Shown: positions 7,214 to 16,179, counted from the first letter of the stretch. The stretch is DNA of 64,000 bases from Granulicatella sp041433555 (GCF_041433555.1 NZ_JAPWBR010000006.1:1-64000); one strand, 5' to 3'. The notes: a model not told the origin generated them from the letters alone. A program made the numbers and translations.

Positions 7214-8702
7214 TCCAGTTATTCTTGAAATGAAGGGAATTGTGAAATCGTTTGGACCTGTAAAAGCCTTAAAAGGTGTAGACTTTGACCTAAGAACAGG
7301 TGAAGTACACGCGCTAATGGGTGAAAACGGGGCTGGTAAATCCACTTTGATGAAAGTATTGACAGGTATTTACGGCGCGAATGAAGGAACGATTCACTAT
7401 AACGGAAAACAAGTAGAATATTCTAAGCCAAAAGAGGCTATGGACGATGGGATTGTAATCGTGCACCAAGAGTTGAATATGATGAACCACTTAACAGTGG
7501 CTCAAAACATCTTCATCGGTCGTGAAGAAATTAATCAAGGTCTCTTCATCAACGATAATGCCGGAAATAAAAAGGCAAAAGAATTATTCAAATTGTTGAA
7601 ACTGGATATTAATCCACAAGAAAAAGTGGGAAACTTAACAGTTGGTAAACAACAAATGGTTGAAATTGCCAAAGCATTGTCAATGGATGCTAAGATTATT
7701 GTTTTCGACGAACCAACAGCAGCGTTAACAGAATCAGAAATTAATGAATTATTCGCAATTATTGATGACTTACGTGCTAAAGGTGTAGGAATTATCTATA
7801 TTTCTCACCGTATGGACGAAATTGCCCGTATTACGGACCGTGTAACGGTTATGAGGGACGGGGAATATGTTGGAACTGTAAATACAAAAGAAACTACAAA
7901 GGACGAGATCATCGCAATGATGGTTGGTCGTACTATTTACGAAGATCCGAAAGCGGTTTCTGCAGTACCAGAAGGAGCACCTGTTGTATTAGAAGTGGAA
8001 CACTTAAACTCAGGAAGCCACGTAAAAGATGTTAGCTTTGTGCTTCATAAAGGTGAAATCTTAGGTTTCTCTGGATTAATGGGAGCGGGCCGAACAGAAG
8101 TAGCTCGTTTACTATTCGGAGCGGATAAGAAAGATAGCGGAACCATTAAAATTAATGGTAAAGAGGTTGATATTAAAAATCCTCAAGATGCTATTAAAGA
8201 AGGTATTGGTTATCTTTCAGAAGACCGTAAACGTTATGGATGTATCGTTGATATGACCATTGCCAATAACACAGTAATGACAAACCTTGATAAGTACATT
8301 AAGGGTGGTTTAATCGATGACGGTGAAATTATCAAAGTCAGTGATGAATTCGTTAAACAATTAAGAACGAAAACACCATCATCGAAACAACTAGTTCGGA
8401 ACTTATCAGGTGGTAACCAACAAAAAGTTGTTATTGCGAAATGGCTAGAACAAAATAGCGATATTCTAATTTTTGACGAACCAACTCGAGGAATTGACGT
8501 TGGTGCGAAAAGTGAAATCTACTCATTAATGAATGAACTAGTAGCTCAAGGAAAATCAATCATTATGATTTCTTCAGAGCTTACAGAAATTTTACGTATG
8601 AGCGATCGTATTGTTGTCATGTGTGAAGGACGTAAAACAGGGGAACTTGATATCAGTCAAGCAACTCAAGAACGTATCCTCGCTTTAGCAACGGATCGAT
8701 AA
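7206..8702 (+). CDS. Sugar ABC transporter ATP-binding protein (RbsA/MglA type)
   Basis: This 498-residue protein has two fused ABC ATPase domains, as in RbsA/MglA. Domain 1 has Walker A GENGAGKST near residue 40, signature 'LTVGKQQMVEIAKAL' and Walker B 'IIVFDEPTAALT'. Domain 2 has a degenerate Walker A ('SGLMGAGRTEVARLL') but a good signature 'LSGGNQQKVVIAKWL' and 'LIFDEPTRGIDVG'. I chose the ATG at 7206, which has AGGTG upstream and overlaps the preceding gene. The GTG at 7197 lies within that binding site. It energises import through the permease and binding protein that follow; the substrate inferred from context is L-fucose. Confidence 0.9.
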   Translation: MSNPVILEMKGIVKSFGPVKALKGVDFDLRTGEVHALMGENGAGKSTLMKVLTGIYGANEGTIHYNGKQVEYSKPKEAMDDGIVIVHQELNMMNHLTVAQNIFIGREEINQGLFINDNAGNKKAKELFKLLKLDINPQEKVGNLTVGKQQMVEIAKALSMDAKIIVFDEPTAALTESEINELFAIIDDLRAKGVGIIYISHRMDEIARITDRVTVMRDGEYVGTVNTKETTKDEIIAMMVGRTIYEDPKAVSAVPEGAPVVLEVEHLNSGSHVKDVSFVLHKGEILGFSGLMGAGRTEVARLLFGADKKDSGTIKINGKEVDIKNPQDAIKEGIGYLSEDRKRYGCIVDMTIANNTVMTNLDKYIKGGLIDDGEIIKVSDEFVKQLRTKTPSSKQLVRNLSGGNQQKVVIAKWLEQNSDILIFDEPTRGIDVGAKSEIYSLMNELVAQGKSIIMISSELTEILRMSDRIVVMCEGRKTGELDISQATQERILALATDR

Positions 8703-8720
8703 TCGAAGAGAGGTATTGAT

Positions 8721-9704
8721 ATGGAAGAGAAAAAGTCCCTATGGACGAAACTGGTACAATCAGTTGGATTACAAAAATTAATTGCATTAATCGCGTTGAT
8801 CGTGATTTTCACATTCTTTGCAGTCTCAAGTGAATCGTTCCGTTCGTTTGATACAGCGGTCAGCATTTTAGACGCATCTTATTACATTGGTTTCTTAGCA
8901 ATTGGGGTAACATTCGTTATTATCACCGGCGGTATTGACTTATCAATCGGTACAGTAATGATGTGTTCTGCCATCGTTGGTGGAGTGCTCCATACAAAAA
9001 TGGGTTGGCCATTATGGCTAGCATTGTTGGCAATATTAGTGATTGGGGGTGTATTTGGATTATTCAACGGAATTTTAATTGCGAAATTTGGATTACCACC
9101 ATTCATCGCAACACTTGGTACAATGATGATTTCACGTGGTTTAAGCTCAATCGTATCAAACGTACAAAGTGTAACGTTCCCATTACGTGGAACTGGTGAA
9201 GGCTGGTACAAAGACTTATTCAGAACGCAAGATAATTTTCCAACCGGGTTGATCGTCTTGATTGTCGTAGCGATTATTGCAGCCATTGTTTTAAATAAAA
9301 CAAAAATTGGTCGTTACATCTTTGCCATCGGTTCAAATAAAGAAGCTACTAGACTTTCAGGTGTAAACGTTATCAAATGGGAAGGTATGGCTTATGTCAT
9401 CAGTGGACTTCTAGCAGGTTTAGCTGGTATCGCATATGCTGCAACTTATTCAACTATCCTTCCTGGTACAGGGAACGGTATGGAACTTGATGCCATCGCC
9501 GGAGTAGTTGTCGGTGGTACTTCACTTGCCGGTGGGGTTGGTTCAGTTGTTGGTACAATCATCGGGGTATTCATCATGTCTGTCTTGAAGATTGGTTTAC
9601 CATACATCGACTTACAACCACACTATCAATTATTCATCACAGGTTTCGTTGTAATCGTTGCCGTTTACTCTGATATCTTAATCCGCATGAATAAGAAAAA
9701 ATAG
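8721..9704 (+). CDS. Sugar ABC transporter permease (RbsC type)
   Basis: This is a 327-residue polytopic membrane protein with about 8-10 predicted hydrophobic segments. It belongs to the RbsC/AraH/MglC permease family: 'GFLAIGVTFVIITGGIDLSIG' near residues 57-77 and 'LSGVNVIKWEGMAYVISGLLAGLAG' in the second half are characteristic. It forms the channel for the ABC importer of the fucose operon, probably as a homodimer. It lies 18 bases after the ATPase gene with a GAGAGGT binding site. Confidence 0.9.
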   Translation: MEEKKSLWTKLVQSVGLQKLIALIALIVIFTFFAVSSESFRSFDTAVSILDASYYIGFLAIGVTFVIITGGIDLSIGTVMMCSAIVGGVLHTKMGWPLWLALLAILVIGGVFGLFNGILIAKFGLPPFIATLGTMMISRGLSSIVSNVQSVTFPLRGTGEGWYKDLFRTQDNFPTGLIVLIVVAIIAAIVLNKTKIGRYIFAIGSNKEATRLSGVNVIKWEGMAYVISGLLAGLAGIAYAATYSTILPGTGNGMELDAIAGVVVGGTSLAGGVGSVVGTIIGVFIMSVLKIGLPYIDLQPHYQLFITGFVVIVAVYSDILIRMNKKK

Positions 9705-9780
9705 TTTGATATTGACACAATGAGTTGGGAAGACACCTTCAAAGAAAGGGTCAAAAAGGACATATAAAGGAGAATAAATC

Positions 9781-10869
9781 ATGAAAAAATCGTTCAAATA
9801 TGCTATTGCAACTCTAGCTTGTGCTTCTGCTTTATTAGCAGGATGTACTTCAAATAAATCAAATGCTGACGGTGGAAATAATAAAGCTCAAGCAAGCGGA
9901 GACTTCAAAGTAGAAGTAATCGCTAAAGGGTTCCAACATGACTTCTGGAAAGCTGTAAACAAAGGGGCTGAAAAAGCAGCTCAAGAATTAGGTGCTAAAA
10001 TTACTTTCGTAGGACCTCAAAATGAAACAGCAATCGCAGAACAATTGGAACAATTAAACAATGCGATCAACAAAAATCCAAAAGCAATCGCTTTAGCTGC
10101 ATTAGATACTGAAGCAGAATTAGATGCGATTAAACAAGCACAATCTAAAAACATTCCTATTATCGGATTTGACTCAGGGGTTCCAGGAGCACCAGAAGGA
10201 GCTATCAAAGCTACTGCATCAACAGACAACCATGCTGCTGGTGGTAACGCTGCTGAACACTTATTCAAATTACTTGAAAGCAAAGTCGGCGACAAGAAAG
10301 TTCGTATCGGGGTTGTTTCTCAAGAAGTTAACTCACTTTCAATCACTCAAAGAACAAAAGGTTTCATTGATAAAATGGTTGAATTGTTAAACAAAAAAGG
10401 CATTAAAACTGCTGTAACTGGACATGACAAATTCAAAAACGATGTAGCTGAAGCTGATGCTAAAGTTGTTATTGAAGTTCGTGTTCCAGCTCAAGTAGAC
10501 GATGCTGCAGGTAAAACTGAAGCTTCTACAGTTCTTGAAAAAGAAGACACTATCGCAATCTATGGTTCTAACGAATTCGCTGCAAAAGCAATCATCAACG
10601 CTAACGGCGGTTTCAAAGAATCTAAACTTGGCGCAGACAAAATCTTAGCTGTTGGTTTCGACTCAGGTGCATTACAACAAGATGCTATCCGTAAAGGAAT
10701 CTTCGTTGGTTCTGTAACTCAAGACCCAGTTCAAATTGGTTACCAAGCTGTTAAATTAGCAATCGCTGCAGCTAAAGGTGAAACAGTTAAAGACGTGGAT
10801 ACTGGTTCTAAATGGTATGACGCTAAGAACATCGATAGCGAAGAAATCAAAGCTTTACTATACGAATAA
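9781..10869 (+). CDS. Sugar-binding lipoprotein of ABC transporter (RbsB type)
   Basis: This 362-residue lipoprotein has a signal peptide with lipobox 'ALLAGC' (Cys22), followed by a linker rich in Asn, Lys and Ala. The mature part is a periplasmic-binding-protein type 1 fold: 'KGFQHDFWKAVNKGAEKAA', 'NKNPKAIALAALDTEA', 'IPIIGFDSGVPG' and 'ILAVGFDSGALQQDAI' match the ribose/fucose-type family. In Gram-positive cells it would be anchored outside the membrane to catch sugar, here probably L-fucose. The 76 bases before it are non-coding and contain the binding site AAAGGAG. Codon use indicates strong expression, as usual for binding proteins. Confidence 0.92.
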   Translation: MKKSFKYAIATLACASALLAGCTSNKSNADGGNNKAQASGDFKVEVIAKGFQHDFWKAVNKGAEKAAQELGAKITFVGPQNETAIAEQLEQLNNAINKNPKAIALAALDTEAELDAIKQAQSKNIPIIGFDSGVPGAPEGAIKATASTDNHAAGGNAAEHLFKLLESKVGDKKVRIGVVSQEVNSLSITQRTKGFIDKMVELLNKKGIKTAVTGHDKFKNDVAEADAKVVIEVRVPAQVDDAAGKTEASTVLEKEDTIAIYGSNEFAAKAIINANGGFKESKLGADKILAVGFDSGALQQDAIRKGIFVGSVTQDPVQIGYQAVKLAIAAAKGETVKDVDTGSKWYDAKNIDSEEIKALLYE

Positions 10870-10899
10870 AAAATAGGGATTAGTAATGGAGGAGAAAAC

Positions 10900-12384
10900 A
10901 TGAGCTTGATTAAATTATTAGCCATTGATTTAGGCGCAAGTTCAGGACGTGTTATGCAGGCGATTTATGACGGGCACTCCCTCCAATTATCAGAGGTTCA
11001 TCGGTTCAAAAACGAACCGGTGAATCTTAATGATGGTTTGTATTGGAATTTGTTGCACTTGTTTGGAGAAATTAAGCAAGGAATCAAGAAGGCTTCCAAA
11101 GATTCGATTCCGATTCGTTCCATCTCTGTTGATACATGGGGAGTAGACTATGCCTATCTAGATCAAAATGGAGATTTGCTCTATCAACCACATTGTTACA
11201 GAGATAACCGAATGGGTCGATACGAGGAGTCATTTTATAACGCTATCTCGAAGAAAGAATTATTCCAAAAAACAGGTGTGCAGCCTGCAACCATTAATAC
11301 GGTCTTACAAATCTATTCAGATTTGCAAGAAAAACCACAATTAAGAAATATCGTTCAACGCGTGTTGTTTATCCCAGATTTAATCAACTACTTACTTTCA
11401 GGTGTACTCTCAAATGAATACACGATTGCAAGTACAAGTGGGTTACTGGATATCTTCACACAAGACTTCTCAGAAGAAGTGTTTGAACGTTTAGACATTC
11501 CGCGTAAATGGTTCACAACGCCAACGAAGAATGGTGAAGTTTTAAGACAATTATCACCACGCATCACTCAACAGTTGAAAGTGGATCCGTTTGACGTGAT
11601 TGCAGGGGCTGGACATGATACAGCTGCTGCAGTACTTGCGATTCCATATGAACATGAAAAAGGCACTGTCTTTATTTCATGTGGTACTTGGTCGCTTGTC
11701 GGAACAGAATCTGACGAGCCTGTTGTAACGGATGAAGCATTTGCCTCAGGACTTACAAATGAAGGATGTTTTGATGGTAAATATCGTCTCTTACAAAACA
11801 CAACAGGAATGTGGATTATTCAAGAATTACAACGCGACTGGCGCTTGCAAGGGGAAGAAGTTGGCTTTGGCGAAATGGTGACATTAGCCGAAGAAGTAAC
11901 GGATAACCAAACATGGATTCATCCAAACGACCCAGTTTTCGCTTCTCCTGGAGAAATGGAAACAAAAATTAAAGAATGGTGTAAAGTGAGTGGTCAAAAA
12001 GTGCCGCAAACGAAAGGTCAAATCGTTCGTGTCGTTCTAGAAAGTTTAGCTTTAACTTATCTAGAAACAATTACTCAATTAGAACAATTGACAAAACACG
12101 AAATGACAACTGTTCAAATGGTCGGCGGAGGCATTCAAAACAAATTGCTTTGCCAGTTAACAGCAGACTTTACAGGACGTACAGTTATTACAGGCCCTGT
12201 CGAAGCGAGTGCACTTGGAAATATCTTGTCACAAATGCTAACGCTTGGAGTGATTTCAAGTCGCAAAGAAGCACAAGACATTATCAAGGCTTCAGAACCT
12301 GTAACGCGTTATGAAAGTCGTGCGATTGAGAATTTAGAAGAAATTCGCTTGAAATTCAATAAAGTGAAGAGAGGAATTCAGTAA
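10900..12384 (+). CDS. fucK: L-fuculokinase (FGGY family, RhaB-like)
   Basis: This 494-residue carbohydrate kinase of the FGGY family opens with 'LLAIDLGASSGRVM' (phosphate-1 region). It also has 'SVDTWGVDYAYLDQNGDL' and the ATP-site block 'CGTWSLVGTE', and ends with 'MVGGGIQNKLLCQLTADFTG'. The sequence is closer in appearance to rhamnulokinase RhaB than to enterobacterial FucK. The position between the fucose ABC genes and fucU nevertheless makes L-fuculose the likely substrate; rhamnulose kinase activity is the alternative. It has a GGAGGAG binding site, and its stop codon overlaps the fucU start (TAATG). Confidence 0.85.
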   Translation: MSLIKLLAIDLGASSGRVMQAIYDGHSLQLSEVHRFKNEPVNLNDGLYWNLLHLFGEIKQGIKKASKDSIPIRSISVDTWGVDYAYLDQNGDLLYQPHCYRDNRMGRYEESFYNAISKKELFQKTGVQPATINTVLQIYSDLQEKPQLRNIVQRVLFIPDLINYLLSGVLSNEYTIASTSGLLDIFTQDFSEEVFERLDIPRKWFTTPTKNGEVLRQLSPRITQQLKVDPFDVIAGAGHDTAAAVLAIPYEHEKGTVFISCGTWSLVGTESDEPVVTDEAFASGLTNEGCFDGKYRLLQNTTGMWIIQELQRDWRLQGEEVGFGEMVTLAEEVTDNQTWIHPNDPVFASPGEMETKIKEWCKVSGQKVPQTKGQIVRVVLESLALTYLETITQLEQLTKHEMTTVQMVGGGIQNKLLCQLTADFTGRTVITGPVEASALGNILSQMLTLGVISSRKEAQDIIKASEPVTRYESRAIENLEEIRLKFNKVKRGIQ

Positions 12385-12806
12385 TGTTAAAACAAATTCC
12401 TAAAATTTTAAGCCCAGAACTTGTGAAATATTTAATGGAGATGGGACATGGAGATGAATTGGTACTTGCGGACGCAAACTTCCCAGCTCATCGTATCGGC
12501 CAACGAGTGATTCGTATGGACGGACATGGTGTTCCAGTAGCTTTAGAAGCAATTCTACAAGTATTGCCATTAGATACTTACAGTTCATATCAAGCAGGAT
12601 TAATGCAAGTCGTTCCGGGGGATCCAACAGTTCCGGTGATTTGGGACGAATATAAACGTCTCTTAGAAGAAAGTCATCCAGGAGTAGCGATTAAAGAGTT
12701 CGAACGATTTGAGTTTTACGAACAAGCTAAAGACGCTTATCTAGTGATTCAAACAGGAGAAAGTGCCTTGTACGGAAACATCATCTTGAAAAAAGGTGTT
12801 TTATAA
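12384..12806 (+). CDS. fucU: L-fucose mutarotase
   Basis: This is a 140-residue RbsD/FucU-family protein that interconverts alpha- and beta-L-fucose, supplying the anomer used by FucI. It has the expected motif 'MGHGDELVLADANFPAH' (His22 catalytic, Asp30 region) and the C-terminal 'LYGNIILKKGVL' with the conserved Tyr and Asn. Length matches E. coli FucU (140). It overlaps the fucK stop codon by one base, so it is translationally coupled. Confidence 0.92.
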   Translation: MLKQIPKILSPELVKYLMEMGHGDELVLADANFPAHRIGQRVIRMDGHGVPVALEAILQVLPLDTYSSYQAGLMQVVPGDPTVPVIWDEYKRLLEESHPGVAIKEFERFEFYEQAKDAYLVIQTGESALYGNIILKKGVL

Positions 12807-12835
12807 ACTTACTTACTAGTTAGGAGAGAAAAATT

Positions 12836-13987
12836 ATGTCAACATTTTATGTACCAGCTATTAACTTAATCGGAAGAGGAGTCGTAAGAGAAATTGGACC
12901 TTACGTAAAAGAATTAGGATATCATAAAGCTCTTTTAGTAACAGATAAATTTATCGAATCAAGTGATATTCTTCCCAAAGTAACAGAACCTTTAAAAGAA
13001 GCAGGTGTGGACTTTGTAGTTTACTCTGATGTAGAACCAAACCCAACTTGTAAAAACGTTAACGATGGGGTTGCTGCAGTTAAAGAAAACAACTGTGACT
13101 TCATCATCAGCTTAGGTGGAGGTTCACCTCAAGACTGTGCAAGCTGTATTTCAATTATTGCAACAAATGGTGGCAAACCACAAGACTACGAAGGATTACA
13201 CAAATCTGCTAAAAAAGGTTTACCAGTAGTTGCTATCAACACAACTGCAGGTACTTCAGCTGAAATTACAATCAACTACGTAATTACAGATGAAGAAAGA
13301 AAAGTTAAAATGGTAATGGTTGATAAAAACAGCCTAGCTTTAATCTCTGTAAACGACCCTGAATTAATGGTATCTAAACCAGCAGCATTAACTGCAGCAA
13401 CAGGTATGGATGCTTTAACTCACGCGGTTGAAGCTTTAGTAACTCCAGGTGCTTACGGCGTTACTAAGAAATTATCAATTGGTGCGATTGAACTTATTAA
13501 AGAATACTTACCACGTGCTGTTAAAGATGGTCATGACATCGAAGCTCGTGAAGGTATGGTGAACGCAATCTTCTTGGGCGGTATGTCATTCAACAACGCT
13601 GGACTTGGTTATGTTCACTCAATGGCTCACCAATTAGGTGCTGTTTACAAACTTCCACACGGTGTTTGCTGTGCTATGTTATTACCAATTATCGAACGCG
13701 AAAATGCGAAACGTGTTCCAGCTGCATTCCGTGATGTTGCAAAAGCTTTAGGTTTACAAACTGAAGGTAAATCTGACGAAGAATGTGCAGCATATGCAAT
13801 TAAAGAAATCGAAACTCTTTCTGAAACAGTTGGTATTCCTAAGAAATTAACTGAATTAGGAATTGAAGAAAAAGACTTCGACTTCGAATATCTATCTAAG
13901 AATGCGTTAATCGATGCTTGTGCACCTGGTAACCCATTCATGCCAACATTAGAAGAAACAATTGCTTTCTACAAAGAATTGTTCTAA
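12836..13987 (+). CDS. fucO: Lactaldehyde reductase (iron-containing alcohol dehydrogenase)
   Basis: This 383-residue group III alcohol dehydrogenase is predicted to reduce L-lactaldehyde from the aldolase step to 1,2-propanediol, regenerating NAD+. NAD-binding 'SLGGGSPQDCAS' lies near residue 98. The metal ligands are in 'GMDALTHAVEALV' (Asp, His) and in 'GYVHSMAHQLGAVYKLPHG' (two more His). Length matches E. coli FucO (382). It is the last gene of the fucose operon and is followed by a long terminator stem. A general 1,3-propanediol or butanol dehydrogenase is possible by family but less likely by context. Confidence 0.88.
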   Translation: MSTFYVPAINLIGRGVVREIGPYVKELGYHKALLVTDKFIESSDILPKVTEPLKEAGVDFVVYSDVEPNPTCKNVNDGVAAVKENNCDFIISLGGGSPQDCASCISIIATNGGKPQDYEGLHKSAKKGLPVVAINTTAGTSAEITINYVITDEERKVKMVMVDKNSLALISVNDPELMVSKPAALTAATGMDALTHAVEALVTPGAYGVTKKLSIGAIELIKEYLPRAVKDGHDIEAREGMVNAIFLGGMSFNNAGLGYVHSMAHQLGAVYKLPHGVCCAMLLPIIERENAKRVPAAFRDVAKALGLQTEGKSDEECAAYAIKEIETLSETVGIPKKLTELGIEEKDFDFEYLSKNALIDACAPGNPFMPTLEETIAFYKELF

Positions 13988-14018
13988 TCGGTAAAATAAA
14001 AAAATTCGTATAGCTTTT

Positions 14019-14072
14019 AAACGTGGAGTATTGTCACCCCCCAGTGAAACGTCAATGCTCCACGTTTTATTT
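14019..14072 (+). terminator. Terminator of the fucose operon
   Basis: A 15-bp stem AAACGTGGAGTATTG / CAATGCTCCACGTTT (one wobble) ends in TATTTT. Confidence 0.85.
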
Positions 14073-14106
14073 TCACGGAAATTTATGAAAACGCATTAAT
14101 TTGTGC

Positions 14107-14135
14107 TTGATATTTGATGAGACCTGGTCTAGTAT
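14107..14135 (+). promoter_or_regulatory. Promoter of the PTS IIA-yajC unit with embedded palindrome
   Basis: The -35 box TTGATA (14107-14112) and -10 box TAGTAT (14130-14135) are 17 bp apart. Inside the spacer the perfect palindrome AGACCTGGTCT (14120-14130) touches the -10 box and is a good repressor-site candidate. Confidence 0.6.
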
Positions 14136-14165
14136 TAAGGTATTAAGTATTTAGGAGGAAATGGA

Positions 14166-14612
14166 ATGATAGGGTTAATTCTTACTGGGCATGGACAATT
14201 TGCTGTTGGAGTGGGGCAAGCGCTAGAGATGATCGCCGGAAAACAAGCCGCATATCGCGTGGTACCATTTTTGGAAAGTGATCCAATGGATGCTCTTGAA
14301 AATAATTTAAGAAATGCAATGGCTGAATTGCAAGAAGAAACAGAAGGGATCGTTGTATTTGCGGACCTTTTAGGTGGAAGTCCATTCAAGGCTGCCATGT
14401 TAGCTTCTGTTGATTTTGAAAATGTGGAAGTAGTAGTGGGAACAAACTTACCAATGTTAATTGAAATTGCAATGTTACGTGAGTTTGCGTCGAGTGCTCA
14501 AGATGTTGTGACACAAAGTTTATTAGCAGGGAAAGAAGCGATTCAACAAGTAAGCTTACCAACGATTCAAAATAATGATATCGATGAATTTAATGACGAG
14601 GATGGAATTTAA
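14166..14612 (+). CDS. PTS mannose/fructose/sorbose-family IIA component
   Basis: This 148-residue EIIA of the mannose superfamily starts 'MIGLILTGHGQFAVGVGQAL'; His9 is the residue phosphorylated by HPr. The central 'VFADLLGGSPFKAAMLAS' is the family's second hallmark. The protein ends with an acidic tail. TAGGAGGAA precedes the start. Its partner components IIB, IIC and IID begin 1.1 kb downstream after a terminator, so the cognate IIA is encoded in a separate transcript with yajC. Sequence resemblance to AgaF-like proteins suggests an amino sugar or hyaluronan/chondroitin disaccharide substrate, but this is not firm. Confidence 0.88.
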   Translation: MIGLILTGHGQFAVGVGQALEMIAGKQAAYRVVPFLESDPMDALENNLRNAMAELQEETEGIVVFADLLGGSPFKAAMLASVDFENVEVVVGTNLPMLIEIAMLREFASSAQDVVTQSLLAGKEAIQQVSLPTIQNNDIDEFNDEDGI

Positions 14613-14887
14613 TGGATGCAAATATTATTTTAGTAAGTTCCCTAACGTTTATCGTATTTGTTGTTGTGATTTTAGGGATTTATTATTTCTTCTCAAGAAA
14701 AAATATGAAACGTCAACAACAGTATTTTGAGAAGTTACATGCAGAGTTGCAAGTTGGGAAACGTGTTGTCTGCGCGAATGGTTTATATGGGACTGTAAAG
14801 AAAGTTGATGAAGAGAAAGTAGACGTGGAGATTGCTAAAGGCGTTGTGATTACGGTATCTCGCTTTGCAATTTCAGAAGTCTTATAG
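14612..14887 (+). CDS. yajC: YajC-like preprotein translocase accessory protein
   Basis: This is a 91-residue single-span membrane protein. One transmembrane helix (about residues 5-26) is followed by a basic 'RKNMKRQQQYFEKLHAEL' and the YajC core 'GKRVVCANGLYGTVKKVDEEKVDVEI'. YajC is associated with SecDF-YidC in many bacteria. Here it starts on the last base of the IIA gene (TAATG), so it is co-translated with a PTS component. Comparable YajC-like genes occur in streptococcal PTS loci for hyaluronan disaccharides, from general knowledge, so the role may be specific to this uptake system. Confidence 0.85.
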   Translation: MDANIILVSSLTFIVFVVVILGIYYFFSRKNMKRQQQYFEKLHAELQVGKRVVCANGLYGTVKKVDEEKVDVEIAKGVVITVSRFAISEVL

Positions 14888-14898
14888 TCGGTGACTGT

Positions 14899-15384
14899 AT
14901 GCAATCGATTTTTGGAGAGTTTTATACAGGAGCTGACGGTAAGGATTATTTCTATCTGCCATTCTTAAAGACGGTTTATCATATTCCAACAGATGACCTA
15001 GTGACCTTTAATGCCTTTAGACATCGCTTTGTTATTGCATTTGCTTTGGGAGCTATTTTTTATAGTTTCTTTCCAGGTGATGTGTTGCTATGCGTATTTG
15101 TAGGAGCGTTATTCTACGCGCTTGCGACAGTTGCCTATCTGAAAAGTATTTTGCCAAAGTATGTGGTGCAAAAGGGAGTCCGCGAAGGAGACTTACATCG
15201 CGCACAAGAAAATGAACAGCAAGGATCCCTTGCTAAAACATTACTCGTTAGTTTAGCAGGAGTTCTGATTATCGCTGGAAGTTTCTTTGTTTCAGGAGAG
15301 ATGGTCAATCGAATGATTATCATTGCGTTTGGTGTCATCGTGACCATCAGTGGAACTAGTTCTATTATCGGAAAATCAAAATAA
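14899..15384 (+). CDS. Four-helix membrane protein of unknown function
   Basis: This is a 161-residue protein that I do not recognise. The N-terminal 48 residues are soluble and aromatic-rich ('GADGKDYFYLPFLKTVYHIP'). Two hydrophobic helices follow (about 48-66 and 68-84), then a basic, polar loop (about 88-112), then two more helices (about 115-132 and 136-155). It is the third gene of the IIA-yajC unit, starting 11 bases after yajC, and is followed by a terminator. The binding site is weak (GGTGA). It may assist the PTS permease, but nothing in the sequence proves this. Confidence 0.7.
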   Translation: MQSIFGEFYTGADGKDYFYLPFLKTVYHIPTDDLVTFNAFRHRFVIAFALGAIFYSFFPGDVLLCVFVGALFYALATVAYLKSILPKYVVQKGVREGDLHRAQENEQQGSLAKTLLVSLAGVLIIAGSFFVSGEMVNRMIIIAFGVIVTISGTSSIIGKSK

Positions 15385-15393
15385 AGTGAAATG

Positions 15394-15420
15394 GAAGCTT
15401 AGATTCTAAGCTTCTTTTTT
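15394..15420 (+). terminator. Terminator after the IIA-yajC unit
   Basis: A perfect 9-bp stem GAAGCTTAG / CTAAGCTTC with an ATT loop is followed by six T residues. Confidence 0.9.
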
Positions 15421-15604
15421 ATGGAAAAATTTAGAGAGTGGGACTTTGTTAATTGTGAAGAATTTCAAATAGATTTGTAGAGATTAGTGAGAGTTGTCTG
15501 ACATCAAAGTGGTGAAAAAAGCATTTATATATAATGTTTTACAAATTAACAATACAAAAATGTAATAAAAACTCAAAAATGAAGAATTTATTAAAAAAGT
15601 TTTA

Positions 15605-15642
15605 TTGAAACGCTTCCAAAAAATCGAAGAATTATGTATAAT
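15605..15642 (+). promoter_or_regulatory. PTS IIB-IIC-IID promoter overlapping a cre-like site
   Basis: The -10 box TATAAT (15637-15642) and a weak -35 box TTCCAA (15614-15619) are 17 bp apart. The minus strand of 15605-15619 reads TTGGAAGCGTTTCAA, one mismatch from the CcpA cre consensus, and overlaps the -35 box. That predicts catabolite repression. The preceding 180 bases are A/T-rich with nothing else recognisable. Confidence 0.55.
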
Positions 15643-15674
15643 GAATTTAGCTTTTTATGAAAGGAGAGCTAGTA

Positions 15675-16151
15675 ATGCCAAATATTTTATTAACACGAAT
15701 TGACAATCGTATGATTCACGGTCAAGTTGCAACTCAATGGTCATCTTACTTAGGTGCCAACCTACTGCTTGTTGCAAACGATAAAGTAGCTGCGGATCCG
15801 ATGCGTCAAGGGTTAATGGATATGGCTGCTCCAGCTGGTGCACAAACTCGTTATTTCACTATTGAAAAAACGATTAATGTCATCGGTAAAGCAGCAGACC
15901 GTCAGTTGATTTTCATCATCTGTGAAAATCCTCAAGACGTAGTGAAATTAGTAGAGGGAGGAGTGCCAATCAAGAAGGTTAACATTGGGAACATGCACAT
16001 GGCGGAAGGAAAACGCCAAGTAGCAGGTGTTGTTGCGGTTGATGATGCAGATGTTGCTGCATTTAGAAGACTGCAGGAGTTAGGTGTCGAACTTGAAATT
16101 CAGAAAGTTCCAACTGAAGGAAAAGAAGACGTTTCGAAATTATTCCAATAA
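15675..16151 (+). CDS. PTS mannose/fructose/sorbose-family IIB component
   Basis: This 158-residue EIIB has the phosphohistidine in 'TRIDNRMIHGQVATQW' (His15), and 'NIGNMHMAEGKRQVA' in the middle is typical of GalNAc/hyaluronan-disaccharide-type IIB proteins (AgaV/AgaB-like). The ATG at 15675 follows AAAGGAGAG; an in-frame ATG at 15657 precedes that binding site and is not used. First gene of the IIB-IIC-IID unit. Confidence 0.9.
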   Translation: MPNILLTRIDNRMIHGQVATQWSSYLGANLLLVANDKVAADPMRQGLMDMAAPAGAQTRYFTIEKTINVIGKAADRQLIFIICENPQDVVKLVEGGVPIKKVNIGNMHMAEGKRQVAGVVAVDDADVAAFRRLQELGVELEIQKVPTEGKEDVSKLFQ

Positions 16152-16179
16152 TTTTTATTTATAAAAGGGGTCAATGAAT

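Noticed and set aside
8882..9286. 134-residue minus-strand frame within the ABC permease gene
   Set aside because: Antisense shadow of a well-conserved permease; its composition is that of a complementary strand and it has no start site.
15421..15600. Sigma-54 promoter for the mannose-family PTS
   Set aside because: No GG-N10-GC (-24/-12) motif was found; a sigma-A type -10 at 15637-15642 explains transcription.
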